DNA from: Streptomyces flaveolus
GTDB taxonomy: Bacteria; Actinomycetota; Actinomycetes; Streptomycetales; Streptomycetaceae
Direction: 5' to 3'
Assembly: GCF_000716535.1 (NCBI RefSeq)
Contig: NZ_JNWV01000007.1
Span: 186,001-250,000, forward strand
Length of the DNA stretch: 64,000 nucleotides
Shown: piece after piece, positions 10,555 to 19,683 of the stretch
Layout: each line of letters opens with the position of its first letter
How positions within the stretch are numbered: position 1 is the first letter of the stretch
Notes under the pieces: model-generated
The model's input: only the letters and a program-made list of their open reading frames with translations
Databases searched by the model: none
Told to the model about the DNA's origin: nothing
Program-made: the position numbers and the translations under genes

Positions 10555-10575
10555 GCGGAGTCCCGGTGACAGCCG

Positions 10576-12135
10576 CTACGGCGCCCCCACCACGTCGTCG
10601 CCCGCCGTGGCCGGCACCGGTACCGCCGCCACCGCGTCGCCGTCCGTGTTGACCTTCTCGATGACGGCCAGGCGGGCCGGGGTGTCCTCCGGCTTCAGGT
10701 AACCGATGAGGATGTAGAGGACCAGGGAGACCGCGAGCGGGATCGAGACCTGGTACTGGAGCGGGACACCGCCGTCGACGCTCCAGTTGATGGGGTAGTT
10801 GACCAGCCAGAAGGCCAGCAGACCCGCCGCCCAGCTGGTGAGCGCGGCCGTCGGGCCGGAGCGGCGGAACGTGCGCAGCAGGCCGAGCATCATCGGGATC
10901 GCGATGGGGCCCATCAGACCGGCCACCCACTTGATGACGACGGTGATGATGTCCTTGAGGGTGGGCGAGTTGACCTGGGTCGCTACCGCCATGGACAGGC
11001 CGAGGAACACGACCGTCGTGACCCGGGCCGCGATCAGCCCCGAACGCTCGCTCCAGCCCCGCGCCTTGGCCGACAGCACCGGCGCCACGTCCCGGGTGAA
11101 CACGGCGGCGATCGCGTTCGCGTCGGAGGAGCACATCGCCATGGTGTGGGAGAAGAACCCGACGATGACCAGGCCCAACAGGCCGTGCGGCAGCAGTTGT
11201 TCGGTCATCAGGGCGTAGGAGTCGGAGCCGTCCGGCTTCTGCGCGTGGACCAGCAGCGGGGACATCCACATCGGGAAGAACAGCACCACCGGCCAGACCA
11301 GCCACAGCACCGCCGACAGCCGGGCCGAGCGCTCGGCCTCGTGGGCGCTGCCGGTGGCCATGTAGCGCTGGGCCTGGTTGAGCATGCCGCCGTTGTACTC
11401 GAAGAGCTTGATGAAGAGGAACGCGAGGAGGAACACCGTGCCGTAGGGGCCGACCAGCGGCTTGCCGTGGCCGTGCAGGGCCGGTTCGTCCCAGGCGCCG
11501 AAGAAGCCGATGTTCTTGTCGTTCAGCTTCAGCACGACGGCCACGAACATCGCGATGCCGGCGAGCAACTGGATGACGAACTGGCCGAGTTCGGTCAGCG
11601 CGTCCGCCCACAGGCCGCCGATCGTGCAGTAGACCGCGGTGATCGCGCCGGTGATGAGGATGCCCTGGTTCAGCGAGACGCCGGTGAAGACCGACAGCAG
11701 GGTGGCGATGGCCGCCCACTTGGCGCCCACGTCCACGATCTTCAGCAGCATGCCGGACCAGGCGAGCGCCTGCTGCGTGGGCAGGTTGTAACGGTTCTTC
11801 AGGTACTCCAGCGGGGAGGCCACATGGAGCCGGGAACGCAGTCGGTTGATGCGCGGCGCGAACAGCTTCGACCCGATGGCGATGCCGAGCGCGATGGGGA
11901 AGGACCAGGTGATGAAGGAGGTGACGCCGTAGGTGTAGGCGATGCCCGCGTATCCGGTGAACATCACGGCGCTGTAGCCCGACATGTGGTGCGAGATGCC
12001 GGAAAGCCACCAGGGCATCTTGCCGCCGGCCGTGAAGAAGTCGGAAACGTTGTCCACGCGCTTGTGCGACCAGACGCCGATCGCGACCATCACACCGAAG
12101 TAGCCGATGAGCACGGCCCAGTCGAGACTGTTCAT
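10576..12135 (-). CDS. Sodium:solute symporter (SSS family)
   Basis: A 519-residue polytopic membrane protein from ATG at 12135, with about 13 hydrophobic helices. Near the N-terminus FFTAGGKMPWWLSGISHHMSG is the conserved SSS region of helices 1-2, followed by SAVMFTGYAGIAYTYG. The family couples Na+ entry to uptake of sugars, amino acids or other small solutes; the substrate cannot be read. An in-frame GTG at 12159 is an alternative start. Convergent with the ADP-ribosylglycohydrolase gene. Confidence 0.88.
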   Translation of the reverse strand: MNSLDWAVLIGYFGVMVAIGVWSHKRVDNVSDFFTAGGKMPWWLSGISHHMSGYSAVMFTGYAGIAYTYGVTSFITWSFPIALGIAIGSKLFAPRINRLRSRLHVASPLEYLKNRYNLPTQQALAWSGMLLKIVDVGAKWAAIATLLSVFTGVSLNQGILITGAITAVYCTIGGLWADALTELGQFVIQLLAGIAMFVAVVLKLNDKNIGFFGAWDEPALHGHGKPLVGPYGTVFLLAFLFIKLFEYNGGMLNQAQRYMATGSAHEAERSARLSAVLWLVWPVVLFFPMWMSPLLVHAQKPDGSDSYALMTEQLLPHGLLGLVIVGFFSHTMAMCSSDANAIAAVFTRDVAPVLSAKARGWSERSGLIAARVTTVVFLGLSMAVATQVNSPTLKDIITVVIKWVAGLMGPIAIPMMLGLLRTFRRSGPTAALTSWAAGLLAFWLVNYPINWSVDGGVPLQYQVSIPLAVSLVLYILIGYLKPEDTPARLAVIEKVNTDGDAVAAVPVPATAGDDVVGAP

Positions 12136-12262
12136 GTGCCCGATCGTGGGTCCGCCCACATGAACACGACAAGCAAGCGTAAGGTCAAGTCACGGTAAAA
12201 TTGTTCGACTTGCTGATCGACGTTCATCAGTGTGAACGGCGGAAAAGTCTCGCGAAAGTGGC

Positions 12263-13051
12263 TCAGCGCATCAGCTCGCCCGCGTTGACCAGCAACGACT
12301 GCCCCGTGATCGCCCGCGCCCGGTCCGAGGCGAGGAACACCGCCGCATCCGCCACATCCCCGTCGGTGGCCAGCTCCGGCAGCGCCATCCGCTCGCTCAG
12401 CCGCGCCAGCACCTCCTCCTCGGGCACCCCCTCCGTCAGCGCGGTGAACCGGACGTACGCCTGCACCGGCGGCCCCCACATCCAGCCCGGCAGCACGGTG
12501 TTGACCCGGATCCGGTACGGCCCCAGCTCCCGCGCCAGCGAGTACATCGCACTGGTCAGCGCCCCCTTCGAGGCGGCGTACGCGGCCTGCTTCACCTGCG
12601 AGGGCGCGGCCACCGCCGACTGCGTCCCGATGAACACCACCGACCCGCCCCCGCCCGCCCTCAGCGCCGGCAGGCAGGCCCGGGTCATCCGCAGCGTCCC
12701 CAGCAGGTTCACGTCGACGACCGACCGCCAGGTCGTGAAGTCGGCGTCCTCCAGGCCGCCGAAGTACGAGTCCCAGGCGGCCACCTGCACCACGGCGTCG
12801 ATCCCGCCGAACCGCTCCCGCGCCAGCGCCGCCAGCGCCTCGCACTGCCCCTCGTCCGTGATGTCCGTCGCCCGGAACGCCGTACGCGTGCCCTCCGGAT
12901 CGATCCCGGCCGCGCTCTTGGCGAGGTTCGCCTCGGTGCGCGCGCCGAGCACCGCGTTGCCGCCGTCCCGCACGACGGCCGCGGCGACCTGGTGGCCGAG
13001 CCCGGCCCCGACGCCCGAGACGACGACGGTCTTGCCCGCGAGCAGGGACAT
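12263..13051 (-). CDS. SDR-family NAD(P)-dependent oxidoreductase
   Basis: A 262-residue classical short-chain dehydrogenase from ATG at 13051, with an excellent GGAGG site 4 bases upstream. The Rossmann glycine motif is GVGAGLG (residues about 13-19) and the active-site block is YAASK, with Ser upstream in VVFIGTQSA and the NTVLPG segment after it. It oxidises or reduces an unidentified alcohol or ketone. It is transcribed divergently from the gene at 13125, separated by 73 bases, so the two may be co-regulated. Confidence 0.88.
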   Translation of the reverse strand: MSLLAGKTVVVSGVGAGLGHQVAAAVVRDGGNAVLGARTEANLAKSAAGIDPEGTRTAFRATDITDEGQCEALAALARERFGGIDAVVQVAAWDSYFGGLEDADFTTWRSVVDVNLLGTLRMTRACLPALRAGGGGSVVFIGTQSAVAAPSQVKQAAYAASKGALTSAMYSLARELGPYRIRVNTVLPGWMWGPPVQAYVRFTALTEGVPEEEVLARLSERMALPELATDGDVADAAVFLASDRARAITGQSLLVNAGELMR

Positions 13052-13124
13052 GGGCCCTCCTTCGGTATGGCGCTTCATCTGACGGGGCGTCAGAGTATGG
13101 GCGACCGCAGGAAAGGGGAACCGC

Positions 13125-13964
13125 ATGAGCGAGGACACCCGCAGCGAGCGGTACGCCGAACTGGCCGCCGTCGGCCCGTACGGCGTCCGCCCCGGCCACG
13201 CCCTGATCACCATGGTCGAACCGCACCCCGGCCACGAGTACGCGTACAACCGCTGGTACGAGGACGACCACTACTACGCCGGCGCGATGGCCATGCCCTG
13301 GATGTACGCCGGCCGCCGCTGGGTCGCGCCCCGGGAGCTGCAACTCCTGCGCTGCCCGGAGAAGTCGGCCGTCGCCCAGCCGGTCACCGCCGGCTGCTAC
13401 CTCTCCACCTACTGGATCGCCGCCGGCCGCTACGACGACCACATGAGGTGGACGGTCGCCATCAACAAGCGCCTCAACCGGGACGCCCGCGTCTACCACG
13501 ACCGCACCCACGTCTTCACGGCCTTCCAGGACCACGAGACGACGGTGTACCGGGACGGCGCCGCCGGTCCCCGCGACTTCCACGCCCTCGACCACCCGTA
13601 CGCGGGCCTGGTGCTGGAGGTGATCGACGCCGAGTCCGCCGAGCGGCGGACCGCTCTGCTGGAGTGGCTGCGCGACCGCCACCTGCCGCGTCGGCTCGCC
13701 GGCTCCCCGGCGGCGATGGTGACCGTGTTCCGGCCCACCCCGCTGCCGGGCGACCGCATGACCTACGTCCGGCAGGTCGAGGGCGTGGACACCCGGCTCA
13801 CCCTGCTGTGGTTCCTGGAGCGGGACCCGCGGGAGTGCTGGGAGGAGCACTTCACGGGGCTGGACGGGCAGGTGGCCGCGGCGGGACCGGGCCGGGTGGA
13901 GCTGGTGGCGCCGTTCATCCCGACGGTGCCGGGCACGGACACGTACGCCGACCGGCTCCGCTGA
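13125..13964 (+). CDS. Conserved protein, probable dimeric alpha-beta barrel (EthD-like) fold
   Basis: A 279-residue soluble protein, preceded by GGAAAGGGG. Two halves look related: each begins with a beta strand followed by a helix, and the first carries NRWYEDDHYYAGAMAMPWM, the Trp/Tyr/His-rich pattern of ferredoxin-like EthD or monooxygenase-type barrels. Function is not recognised. Its divergent placement beside the SDR suggests a shared catabolic or modification step. Confidence 0.6.
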   Translation: MSEDTRSERYAELAAVGPYGVRPGHALITMVEPHPGHEYAYNRWYEDDHYYAGAMAMPWMYAGRRWVAPRELQLLRCPEKSAVAQPVTAGCYLSTYWIAAGRYDDHMRWTVAINKRLNRDARVYHDRTHVFTAFQDHETTVYRDGAAGPRDFHALDHPYAGLVLEVIDAESAERRTALLEWLRDRHLPRRLAGSPAAMVTVFRPTPLPGDRMTYVRQVEGVDTRLTLLWFLERDPRECWEEHFTGLDGQVAAAGPGRVELVAPFIPTVPGTDTYADRLR

Positions 13965-13967
13965 CCG

Positions 13968-15788
13968 TCAGGGCTTCTTCAGCTCGTCGGGGCACGGCGT
14001 ACCGCGCGGCAACTGGTACGGCGCGGCCAGCCGGTACGTGCCCGGCTTCGGCGCGAGCAGCGTGGTCCACTTGTCCCCGTCGACGTCCTCCGGCGTCGCC
14101 ATCAGGCACGCCTTGACCTTGTCGTAGGACTGGCTCTTGCCGTGCTCGTCGACGATGCTCAGCCACGGCGAGTAAGGGATCCGGATCAGGATCCGCCCGG
14201 CCTTGCTCACCCGCAGCGTCATCTCGCCCTGCTCGGCCCGGTCCACCACCGCGTTCGGCTCGGCGAGCGGCGCCGGATCGGTCACCTTGAACAGCTGCCA
14301 GTTCGCGTCGCCCCAGACCTGCTTCAGATACGGCATCCCGCGCCGCAGCAGCTGCCGCTCGCGCTCGCCGCCGTCTCCGTCCGGGTTGTCCTTGGGCAGC
14401 ACCACGTAGTGCACGGCCCACCGCTGGAGCCACTCGTGGTAGTTCGCCGAGTTGAGCGTGTCGTCGTAGAAGAGCGGGTTGCGCTCCATGTCGGCCTGCC
14501 GGTTCCAGCCGCGGGCCAGGTTGACGTACGGCGCGAGCGCGGAGGCCTCGCGGTGCGAGCGGGCCGGGACCACCTCGACCCGGCCCTTCTCGGCGCCGAC
14601 CTTCTGCAGCTCGTTGACCAGCGGCGCGAGCTCCCGCGCCCAGGAGGCGGCCGGGGTGGTGTGGATGATGTCGTCCACCGACTTGAAGCCGAGCCAGCCG
14701 ACGAAGCCGAGGAAGGCCAGCACGGTCACGTACCACTTGCGGGACTTCGGCACGGTGTACGGCAGGGCCGCGATCAGGGCCGCGCCCGCGAACATCATCG
14801 GCAGCCGCGAGATGTTCGACCCGATCTGCGAGCTGATCAGCCACACCAGGACGACGGCGACGCTGTAGACGGCGGCCGTCAGCCGGACCGTCACCCACTC
14901 CTTCGGCACCAGGAACAGGCACAGCAGGCCGTACGACAGCGGCATGACCACCGAGCCGAAGCCCATGGGCTGGGTGCCGGAGAACGGGAACAGCCAGGCC
15001 GACACCGCGACCACCGCCGACGGCGCGAGACCCAGCGCCCACGCGCCCGGCCGCCGCTTCTGCAGGAACAGCGCGACCGCGACCAGGCCCACGAACAGCC
15101 CCGCGACCGGCGAGGCCATCGTGGCGAGCGCCGCCAGCGGGGCGGCGACCAGGGCCTTCGCCCAGCGTTTGAACCGCCACCGGTGCGGCCAGCAGAACAC
15201 CGCCGCCACCGAGCCGAGCGCGAACATCGTGCCGAGCCCGAAGGTCACCCGGCCGGAGATCGCGTTGCACAGGAAGGCGAAGACCCCGGCGAGCGAGGCC
15301 CACAGCGGGTTCCTCACCGACCGGCTGCGGATCAGCACCGTCGTCAGCAGACCGGCCGAGACCGTACCGGCGATCATCATCGTGGTCCGCACGCCGAGGA
15401 CCGACATCAGGTACGGCGACACCACGCTGTACGACACCGGGTGCATGCCGCCGTACCAGGCGAGGTTGTACGCCGAGTCCGGGTGCCGGCCGACGAACTC
15501 CGCCCACGCGTCCTGCGCCGCGAGATCGCCACCGCTGTTCGCGAAGGTGAAGAACCAGATGATGTGCAGCACGCCCGACAGCACCGTCATCGACAGCGCG
15601 GGGTGCCGGAGCAGCCGCTGCCGGAGCGGTTCCAGGGCGGCGAGCGGACGGGCGCGTCCGCCGGGGCGCACCCCGGCGTCGGGCTCGGCGACGCGCCGGC
15701 CCGGGTCAGTCGTGGACAGACGTATTCGCGGGCCGGATCCCGGGCCCGGATCTGCGTCGTCGGCGTGTGTCGGCTCCGCTGTGGCCAC
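13968..15788 (-). CDS. Large polytopic membrane protein, possibly GT-C-type glycosyltransferase
   Basis: A 606-residue protein from GTG at 15788 with GGGGAG upstream. About 60 hydrophilic N-terminal residues precede 10-12 hydrophobic helices. The first extracellular loop holds GGDLAAQDAWAEFV, followed by YNLAWYGGMHPVSYSVVSP, reminiscent of acidic first loops in GT-C enzymes. The C-terminal 200 residues look extracytoplasmic. No catalytic motif is proven, so the enzyme class is an inference; a transporter is the alternative. The gene lies downstream of the D-Ala-D-Ala carboxypeptidase on the same strand, which hints at envelope work. Confidence 0.6.
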   Translation of the reverse strand: MATAEPTHADDADPGPGSGPRIRLSTTDPGRRVAEPDAGVRPGGRARPLAALEPLRQRLLRHPALSMTVLSGVLHIIWFFTFANSGGDLAAQDAWAEFVGRHPDSAYNLAWYGGMHPVSYSVVSPYLMSVLGVRTTMMIAGTVSAGLLTTVLIRSRSVRNPLWASLAGVFAFLCNAISGRVTFGLGTMFALGSVAAVFCWPHRWRFKRWAKALVAAPLAALATMASPVAGLFVGLVAVALFLQKRRPGAWALGLAPSAVVAVSAWLFPFSGTQPMGFGSVVMPLSYGLLCLFLVPKEWVTVRLTAAVYSVAVVLVWLISSQIGSNISRLPMMFAGAALIAALPYTVPKSRKWYVTVLAFLGFVGWLGFKSVDDIIHTTPAASWARELAPLVNELQKVGAEKGRVEVVPARSHREASALAPYVNLARGWNRQADMERNPLFYDDTLNSANYHEWLQRWAVHYVVLPKDNPDGDGGERERQLLRRGMPYLKQVWGDANWQLFKVTDPAPLAEPNAVVDRAEQGEMTLRVSKAGRILIRIPYSPWLSIVDEHGKSQSYDKVKACLMATPEDVDGDKWTTLLAPKPGTYRLAAPYQLPRGTPCPDELKKP

Positions 15789-16031
15789 CTGAAGGCACTC
15801 CCCGTGTCCCGTCTTCTGTTCTCGGCCGCTTCCCTCGGAGTACCCGGCCGCGTTCCGTCCAGTTCGCGGCCCTGTCCCGGGACCGGCGACCTGCCCCGAT
15901 TCGTGACGCTAGCACGCACCCCGCCACGGGGCTCCCGGGTGGGGGCTCCGTGACGGGGTGCGCGGGGGACGGGGACGGGCGGGCGGGGGCGTACGGCCGG
16001 GGTGGGCGGGGCGTACGGCCGGCCCGGCGGG

Positions 16032-18521
16032 TCAGCCCAGCCGGGTCAGCTTGGCGCCGATGCCGGGCTCGGTCAGGTCCTTCTGGAGGGCCACCGGGAC
16101 CTTCACCGCGCCGGCCGTACCGTCACCCACGGTGAGCGTCCCGACCCGGGTGCCGGCCTTCGCGGTGTGCGGCACGGTCCCGGACGCGAAGGACAGCTCG
16201 ACCTTCTTCCCGGCCCAGCCGGCCGCCGTGACGTCCTTCGTCACCACGACCGGGGTACGGCCGCCGAGCCGGTCGTCCACGTAGCCGACGACGTCCCCCT
16301 TCTTCACGATCCTCGCCGAGGTCAGCGCGTCCTGGGCGGCGAGCAGCGCCGTCTTGCTGACCGCGTTGACCGTCTTCAGGATCTCCGGCTTGTGCTGGCC
16401 GAGGATCGCGCCGACGATCGTCACCGTCTGCCCGCCGACCTGCTTGCGGGAGGCGAAGAGCAGGTTGCCGCCGGCCGCGGTGGTGCTGCCGGTCTTGATG
16501 CCGATCGCGCCGATGCGGTACGGCAGCTCGTTGTAGTTCGGCCAGAACTTGCCGGAGGGGTCCGTCCAGCTCGCCGCGCTGCTGATCGCGACCAGGGCCG
16601 GGACCTTGACGAACGCGCGGCCCAGCTTCACCTGGTCCTCGGCCGTGGAGACGGTGGTCTCCTTCAGCCCCGAGGGGTCGGTGTACGTCGTGCCGGTCAT
16701 CCCCAGTTCCTTGGCGGTGGCGTTCATCTTCTTGACGAACGCCGCCTCCGAGCCCGCGTCCCAGCGCGCGAGCAGCCGCGCGATGTTGTTGGCGGAGGGG
16801 ATCAGGACGGCAGACAGGGCCTGCTTCTCGGTGAGGGTGTCACCGGCCTTGACGGTGTCGAGCGTGGACTCGCCGGCCTTGTTGTAGCCGCCCTCCTTCT
16901 CCGCCGTCGCGTCGACCTTGATCTTCGGACCCTCCTGGCCCGGCTTCAGCGGGTGGTCCTTGAGGATGATGTACGCCGTCATGGTCTTGGCGACCGAGCC
17001 GATGGCCACGGGGGTCTGCTTGCCGAAGTGCCCCATCGTGCCGACGCCGTCCACGTCCATCCAGCCCTGGCCCTCGCCGGGCCAGGGCAGTTGGGTGCGG
17101 TCGCCGGCGAAGGTGTAGCTGTCCTTGCCGGTGAGCGCGAGGGTGGGCGTCGGCAGCGGGCGCACGGCCTGTACGACCGCAAAGATGATCGCCAGGAGCA
17201 GGACCAGCGGGGTCCAGATCTTGATCCGGCGCACGAGCGTGCGGACCGGGGTCTCCGGGGGCGGGGGCGTGTTCGTCAGCTCCGCCAGCAGGTCCAGCGG
17301 GGGCTTGGGCGGGAGCGGCTGCTGGGTGGTGCGCTCGGGGCCGATCTGGGGGACGGGGGTGGTGGCGTCCGCCGCCTTGGCCTCGGCGGCCGGCTTGCGC
17401 AGGTCGTCCTTGAGCGCGACGAACTTGCTGGTGCGCTCGGACTCGGACTCCGGGGCCTTCGGCTTGCCGCCGAGCTTGAGCATGGTCGTCGGCTGGTCGA
17501 CGGGCGGTGTCTTGGGGCGGACGGCCTTGAAGACGGTGGTGGGCTGGTCGAGGTGCGCCGCCTCGTCTTCGCCTTCGGCGTCCGGTTTCCCGCCCGCATC
17601 ACCGGTGCGGCTCTCGGCGCCGGCTGCGGGTGACCCCTGCGGTGCGTCCCCACCGTCGGCGTCCTCCGGGCCGTCGTCGCCCGCAACCGCCTCGGCTACG
17701 CCTTCGCCGCCGACGGCGACACCGGCACCGCCCTCGGCGCCCTCACCGGTCTCGGCGTCCGCCGGGTCCTTCGCGTCCGCATCGGCCTCGGCGTCCGCCA
17801 CGCTCTCCGCGCCGGCTTCCGCGTCCGTCCCGGCCTCCGCGCCCGCCTTGGCGTCCTCGTCCTTGGCCGGCTCGGCGCGGTCGGCGTCCGCGTCAGACGG
17901 CTCTTCGACGTCAGCCTTGGCGTCAGACGTGTCCTCGGCCTCTGCGTCCGCGTCAGACGGCTCCTGGGTCTCTGCCTTCGCGTCAGACGGCTCCTCGGCG
18001 TCAGCCTTGGCGTCAGACGTGCCCTTGGCCTCCGTTTCCGCGTCAGACGGCTCCTGGGCCTCTGCCTTGGCGTCAGACGTGTCCCCGGCCTCTGCGTCCG
18101 CGTCAGACGGCTCCTCGGTCTCTGCCTTGGCGTCAGACGTGCCCTCGGACTCCGCATCGGCGTCAGACGGCTCCTCGGCCTCTGCCTCTGCCTCCGCCCC
18201 GGTCTTCGGCTTCGTGGCCTTCGCCGGCTCCTCCCCGGCGTCGTCGGCGTTCGCAGGTGCGTCCGGGCTCGGTTCGCGCACCCAGGTCGACACCGCCGCC
18301 TGCAGGTCGGTGTCCTCGGGGTCGGCCGACTGCTTCCGCGTGGTCGGGGTTCCGGGTCGTACCGTCAGGACCTTCGTCGCCGTGTCGCCGGCCGAGGACT
18401 TCCGTTCGCGGGACACCGCGAGACGCGGATCGCGCGCCTCGGGAACCGAACCCGCGCTCCCCGACGTCGGTTCCGCCGACGACTCGCGCTGCTTCGACCT
18501 GTCGGGGGACTCGCCCGCCAC
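16032..18521 (-). CDS. D-alanyl-D-alanine carboxypeptidase (S11/PBP5 type) with long acidic repeat N-terminus
   Basis: About 829 residues. GGAGGAGG at 18527-18534 is 5 bases before GTG 18521, so this start is preferred to ATG 18545. The first 440 residues are an acidic, Ala/Asp/Glu/Ser-rich cytoplasmic region with 10-residue repeats. One membrane helix (IWTPLVLLLAIIFAVVQAV) follows. The external S11 domain has the three penicillin-binding motifs: SVAK (about residue 510), SANN, and KTG. It trims the terminal D-Ala of peptidoglycan stems. It is the likely counterpart of S. coelicolor SCO4439. The unusually long intracellular part may bind partners or tune localisation. Confidence 0.9.
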   Translation of the reverse strand: MAGESPDRSKQRESSAEPTSGSAGSVPEARDPRLAVSRERKSSAGDTATKVLTVRPGTPTTRKQSADPEDTDLQAAVSTWVREPSPDAPANADDAGEEPAKATKPKTGAEAEAEAEEPSDADAESEGTSDAKAETEEPSDADAEAGDTSDAKAEAQEPSDAETEAKGTSDAKADAEEPSDAKAETQEPSDADAEAEDTSDAKADVEEPSDADADRAEPAKDEDAKAGAEAGTDAEAGAESVADAEADADAKDPADAETGEGAEGGAGVAVGGEGVAEAVAGDDGPEDADGGDAPQGSPAAGAESRTGDAGGKPDAEGEDEAAHLDQPTTVFKAVRPKTPPVDQPTTMLKLGGKPKAPESESERTSKFVALKDDLRKPAAEAKAADATTPVPQIGPERTTQQPLPPKPPLDLLAELTNTPPPPETPVRTLVRRIKIWTPLVLLLAIIFAVVQAVRPLPTPTLALTGKDSYTFAGDRTQLPWPGEGQGWMDVDGVGTMGHFGKQTPVAIGSVAKTMTAYIILKDHPLKPGQEGPKIKVDATAEKEGGYNKAGESTLDTVKAGDTLTEKQALSAVLIPSANNIARLLARWDAGSEAAFVKKMNATAKELGMTGTTYTDPSGLKETTVSTAEDQVKLGRAFVKVPALVAISSAASWTDPSGKFWPNYNELPYRIGAIGIKTGSTTAAGGNLLFASRKQVGGQTVTIVGAILGQHKPEILKTVNAVSKTALLAAQDALTSARIVKKGDVVGYVDDRLGGRTPVVVTKDVTAAGWAGKKVELSFASGTVPHTAKAGTRVGTLTVGDGTAGAVKVPVALQKDLTEPGIGAKLTRLG
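17890..18189 (-). repeat. Ten tandem 30-bp units within the carboxypeptidase gene
   Basis: The core GCGTCAGACG recurs exactly every 30 bases, at 17890, 17920, 17950, 17980, 18010, 18040, 18070, 18100, 18130 and 18160. Each unit encodes 10 residues around SDA(K/D)AEAEEP. Flanking DNA on both sides holds weaker copies. The in-frame period lets copy number change without breaking the protein. Confidence 0.9.
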
Positions 18522-18717
18522 CGATGCCTCCTCCATGCGCCGCACGCCTACGCGCGCGCCCTGTCCGAACCATGTACCAGTGTCCTGTGTGAGGGCTTGG
18601 CCCCTGCGGTAGACGAGAACGACATACCTACCGGTTCCCTCACGAACCGGTCACGCACCCTCGACAGACCAATGTGAGAGGGGTCACCCTGTCATTCATC
18701 CACGCGGGGAGGCATGG

Positions 18718-19473
18718 ATGGGCAGGAGCCGCAGAACACTTCCGGAGGAGCTTCTGTTGCTGGCACTGGACCCGACCACGGGTACCACTGCACAGCCGCA
18801 GTCGCTCGACCTCGGTCTGGCCGGTGCACAGCTAGTGGAGCTGGCGCTGGCCGGACGGATAGCCCCAGACGGGGATCGTATCGCCGTGGTGGTGCCACGG
18901 CCGACAGGAGATCCGACTCTGGACTGCGCGTTGGAGTTGCTGCGAAGGCGTGGCGCTCCCGTGCGTGCCGTCCACTGGATCGGCGGGCCCCGACTCGGGC
19001 TCCGCCAGACCTACCTCTCGCATCTGGAGCGGTGCGGCATGGTCGCCGCCGTGCCGGGTCAGATGTGCGGGGTGTTGCCGACGACGCGCTACCAGGCGAC
19101 GGACAACGACATCAGCCGGGAGATCCGTGCCCGGCTGGACTCCGCGATCCGCACCGGCGTACCGCCGGACCCGCGGACCGCGGCGCTCGCCGCCCTGGCG
19201 CACGCCGTCGGGCTCGGCAAGCATCTGTATCCGGGGAACGAGGGACGGTCGTCCCGGTCCCGGCTGCGGGATCTGATCCGGCACGACCCCATGGGCGGGC
19301 TCGTCGCCCACGCCGTCATGGACGTTCAGAACGGTGCGGCCGCCCAGCCGCGCCGCGGCCCGGCCTCGGCCGGCCGTCAGCCCGCGCCCGGCGCCAGGCC
19401 CGCGCCGGAACCCGCACGCGGGGTTCCGATGCAGCCGCGTCGCGGGTCCATGGCGCGCGCCGTGGCCCACTGA
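18718..19473 (+). CDS. GPP34 (GOLPH3/Vps74-like) family protein
   Basis: A 251-residue protein from ATG 18718, with GGGGAGG 5 bases upstream; the ATG at 18714 is out of frame. It begins with TLPEELLLLALDPTTG, the typical opening of this fold, then DLGLAGAQLVELALAGRIA. It ends in a Pro/Ala/Arg-rich tail. Eukaryotic relatives bind phosphoinositides at the Golgi; the bacterial role is unknown. Corresponds in position to SCO4440. Confidence 0.85.
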   Translation: MGRSRRTLPEELLLLALDPTTGTTAQPQSLDLGLAGAQLVELALAGRIAPDGDRIAVVVPRPTGDPTLDCALELLRRRGAPVRAVHWIGGPRLGLRQTYLSHLERCGMVAAVPGQMCGVLPTTRYQATDNDISREIRARLDSAIRTGVPPDPRTAALAALAHAVGLGKHLYPGNEGRSSRSRLRDLIRHDPMGGLVAHAVMDVQNGAAAQPRRGPASAGRQPAPGARPAPEPARGVPMQPRRGSMARAVAH

Positions 19474-19519
19474 GCCGTAACCCCGGTCCCCACAGACCCG
19501 GTTCGGGAGCCGCTGGTCC

Positions 19520-19560
19520 GAGCGGGGCGGTGAGATCCTTGTGGTCTCGCCGCCCCGCTC
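19520..19560 (+). terminator. Strong hairpin after the GPP34 gene
   Basis: Arms 19520-19535 and 19545-19560 pair over 16 positions, one of them G-T, around a 9-base loop. No T-run follows, as is common in Streptomyces terminators. Confidence 0.75.
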
Positions 19561-19683
19561 GACCGCGTCCCCGGCTGCATATCCACGGTTTCCCAGCGGT
19601 AGAAAGCACCTTGGTGGCAGTCTGCTCAACAGCAGATACGCAAAGTGTTAAGCAACAGGCAGGCAGCCGGAGGTGCACGTCCC

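Noticed and set aside
17880..18190. Regular 30-bp repeats considered as a CRISPR array
   Set aside because: Repeats are contiguous, in frame and without unique spacers; they encode a protein repeat.
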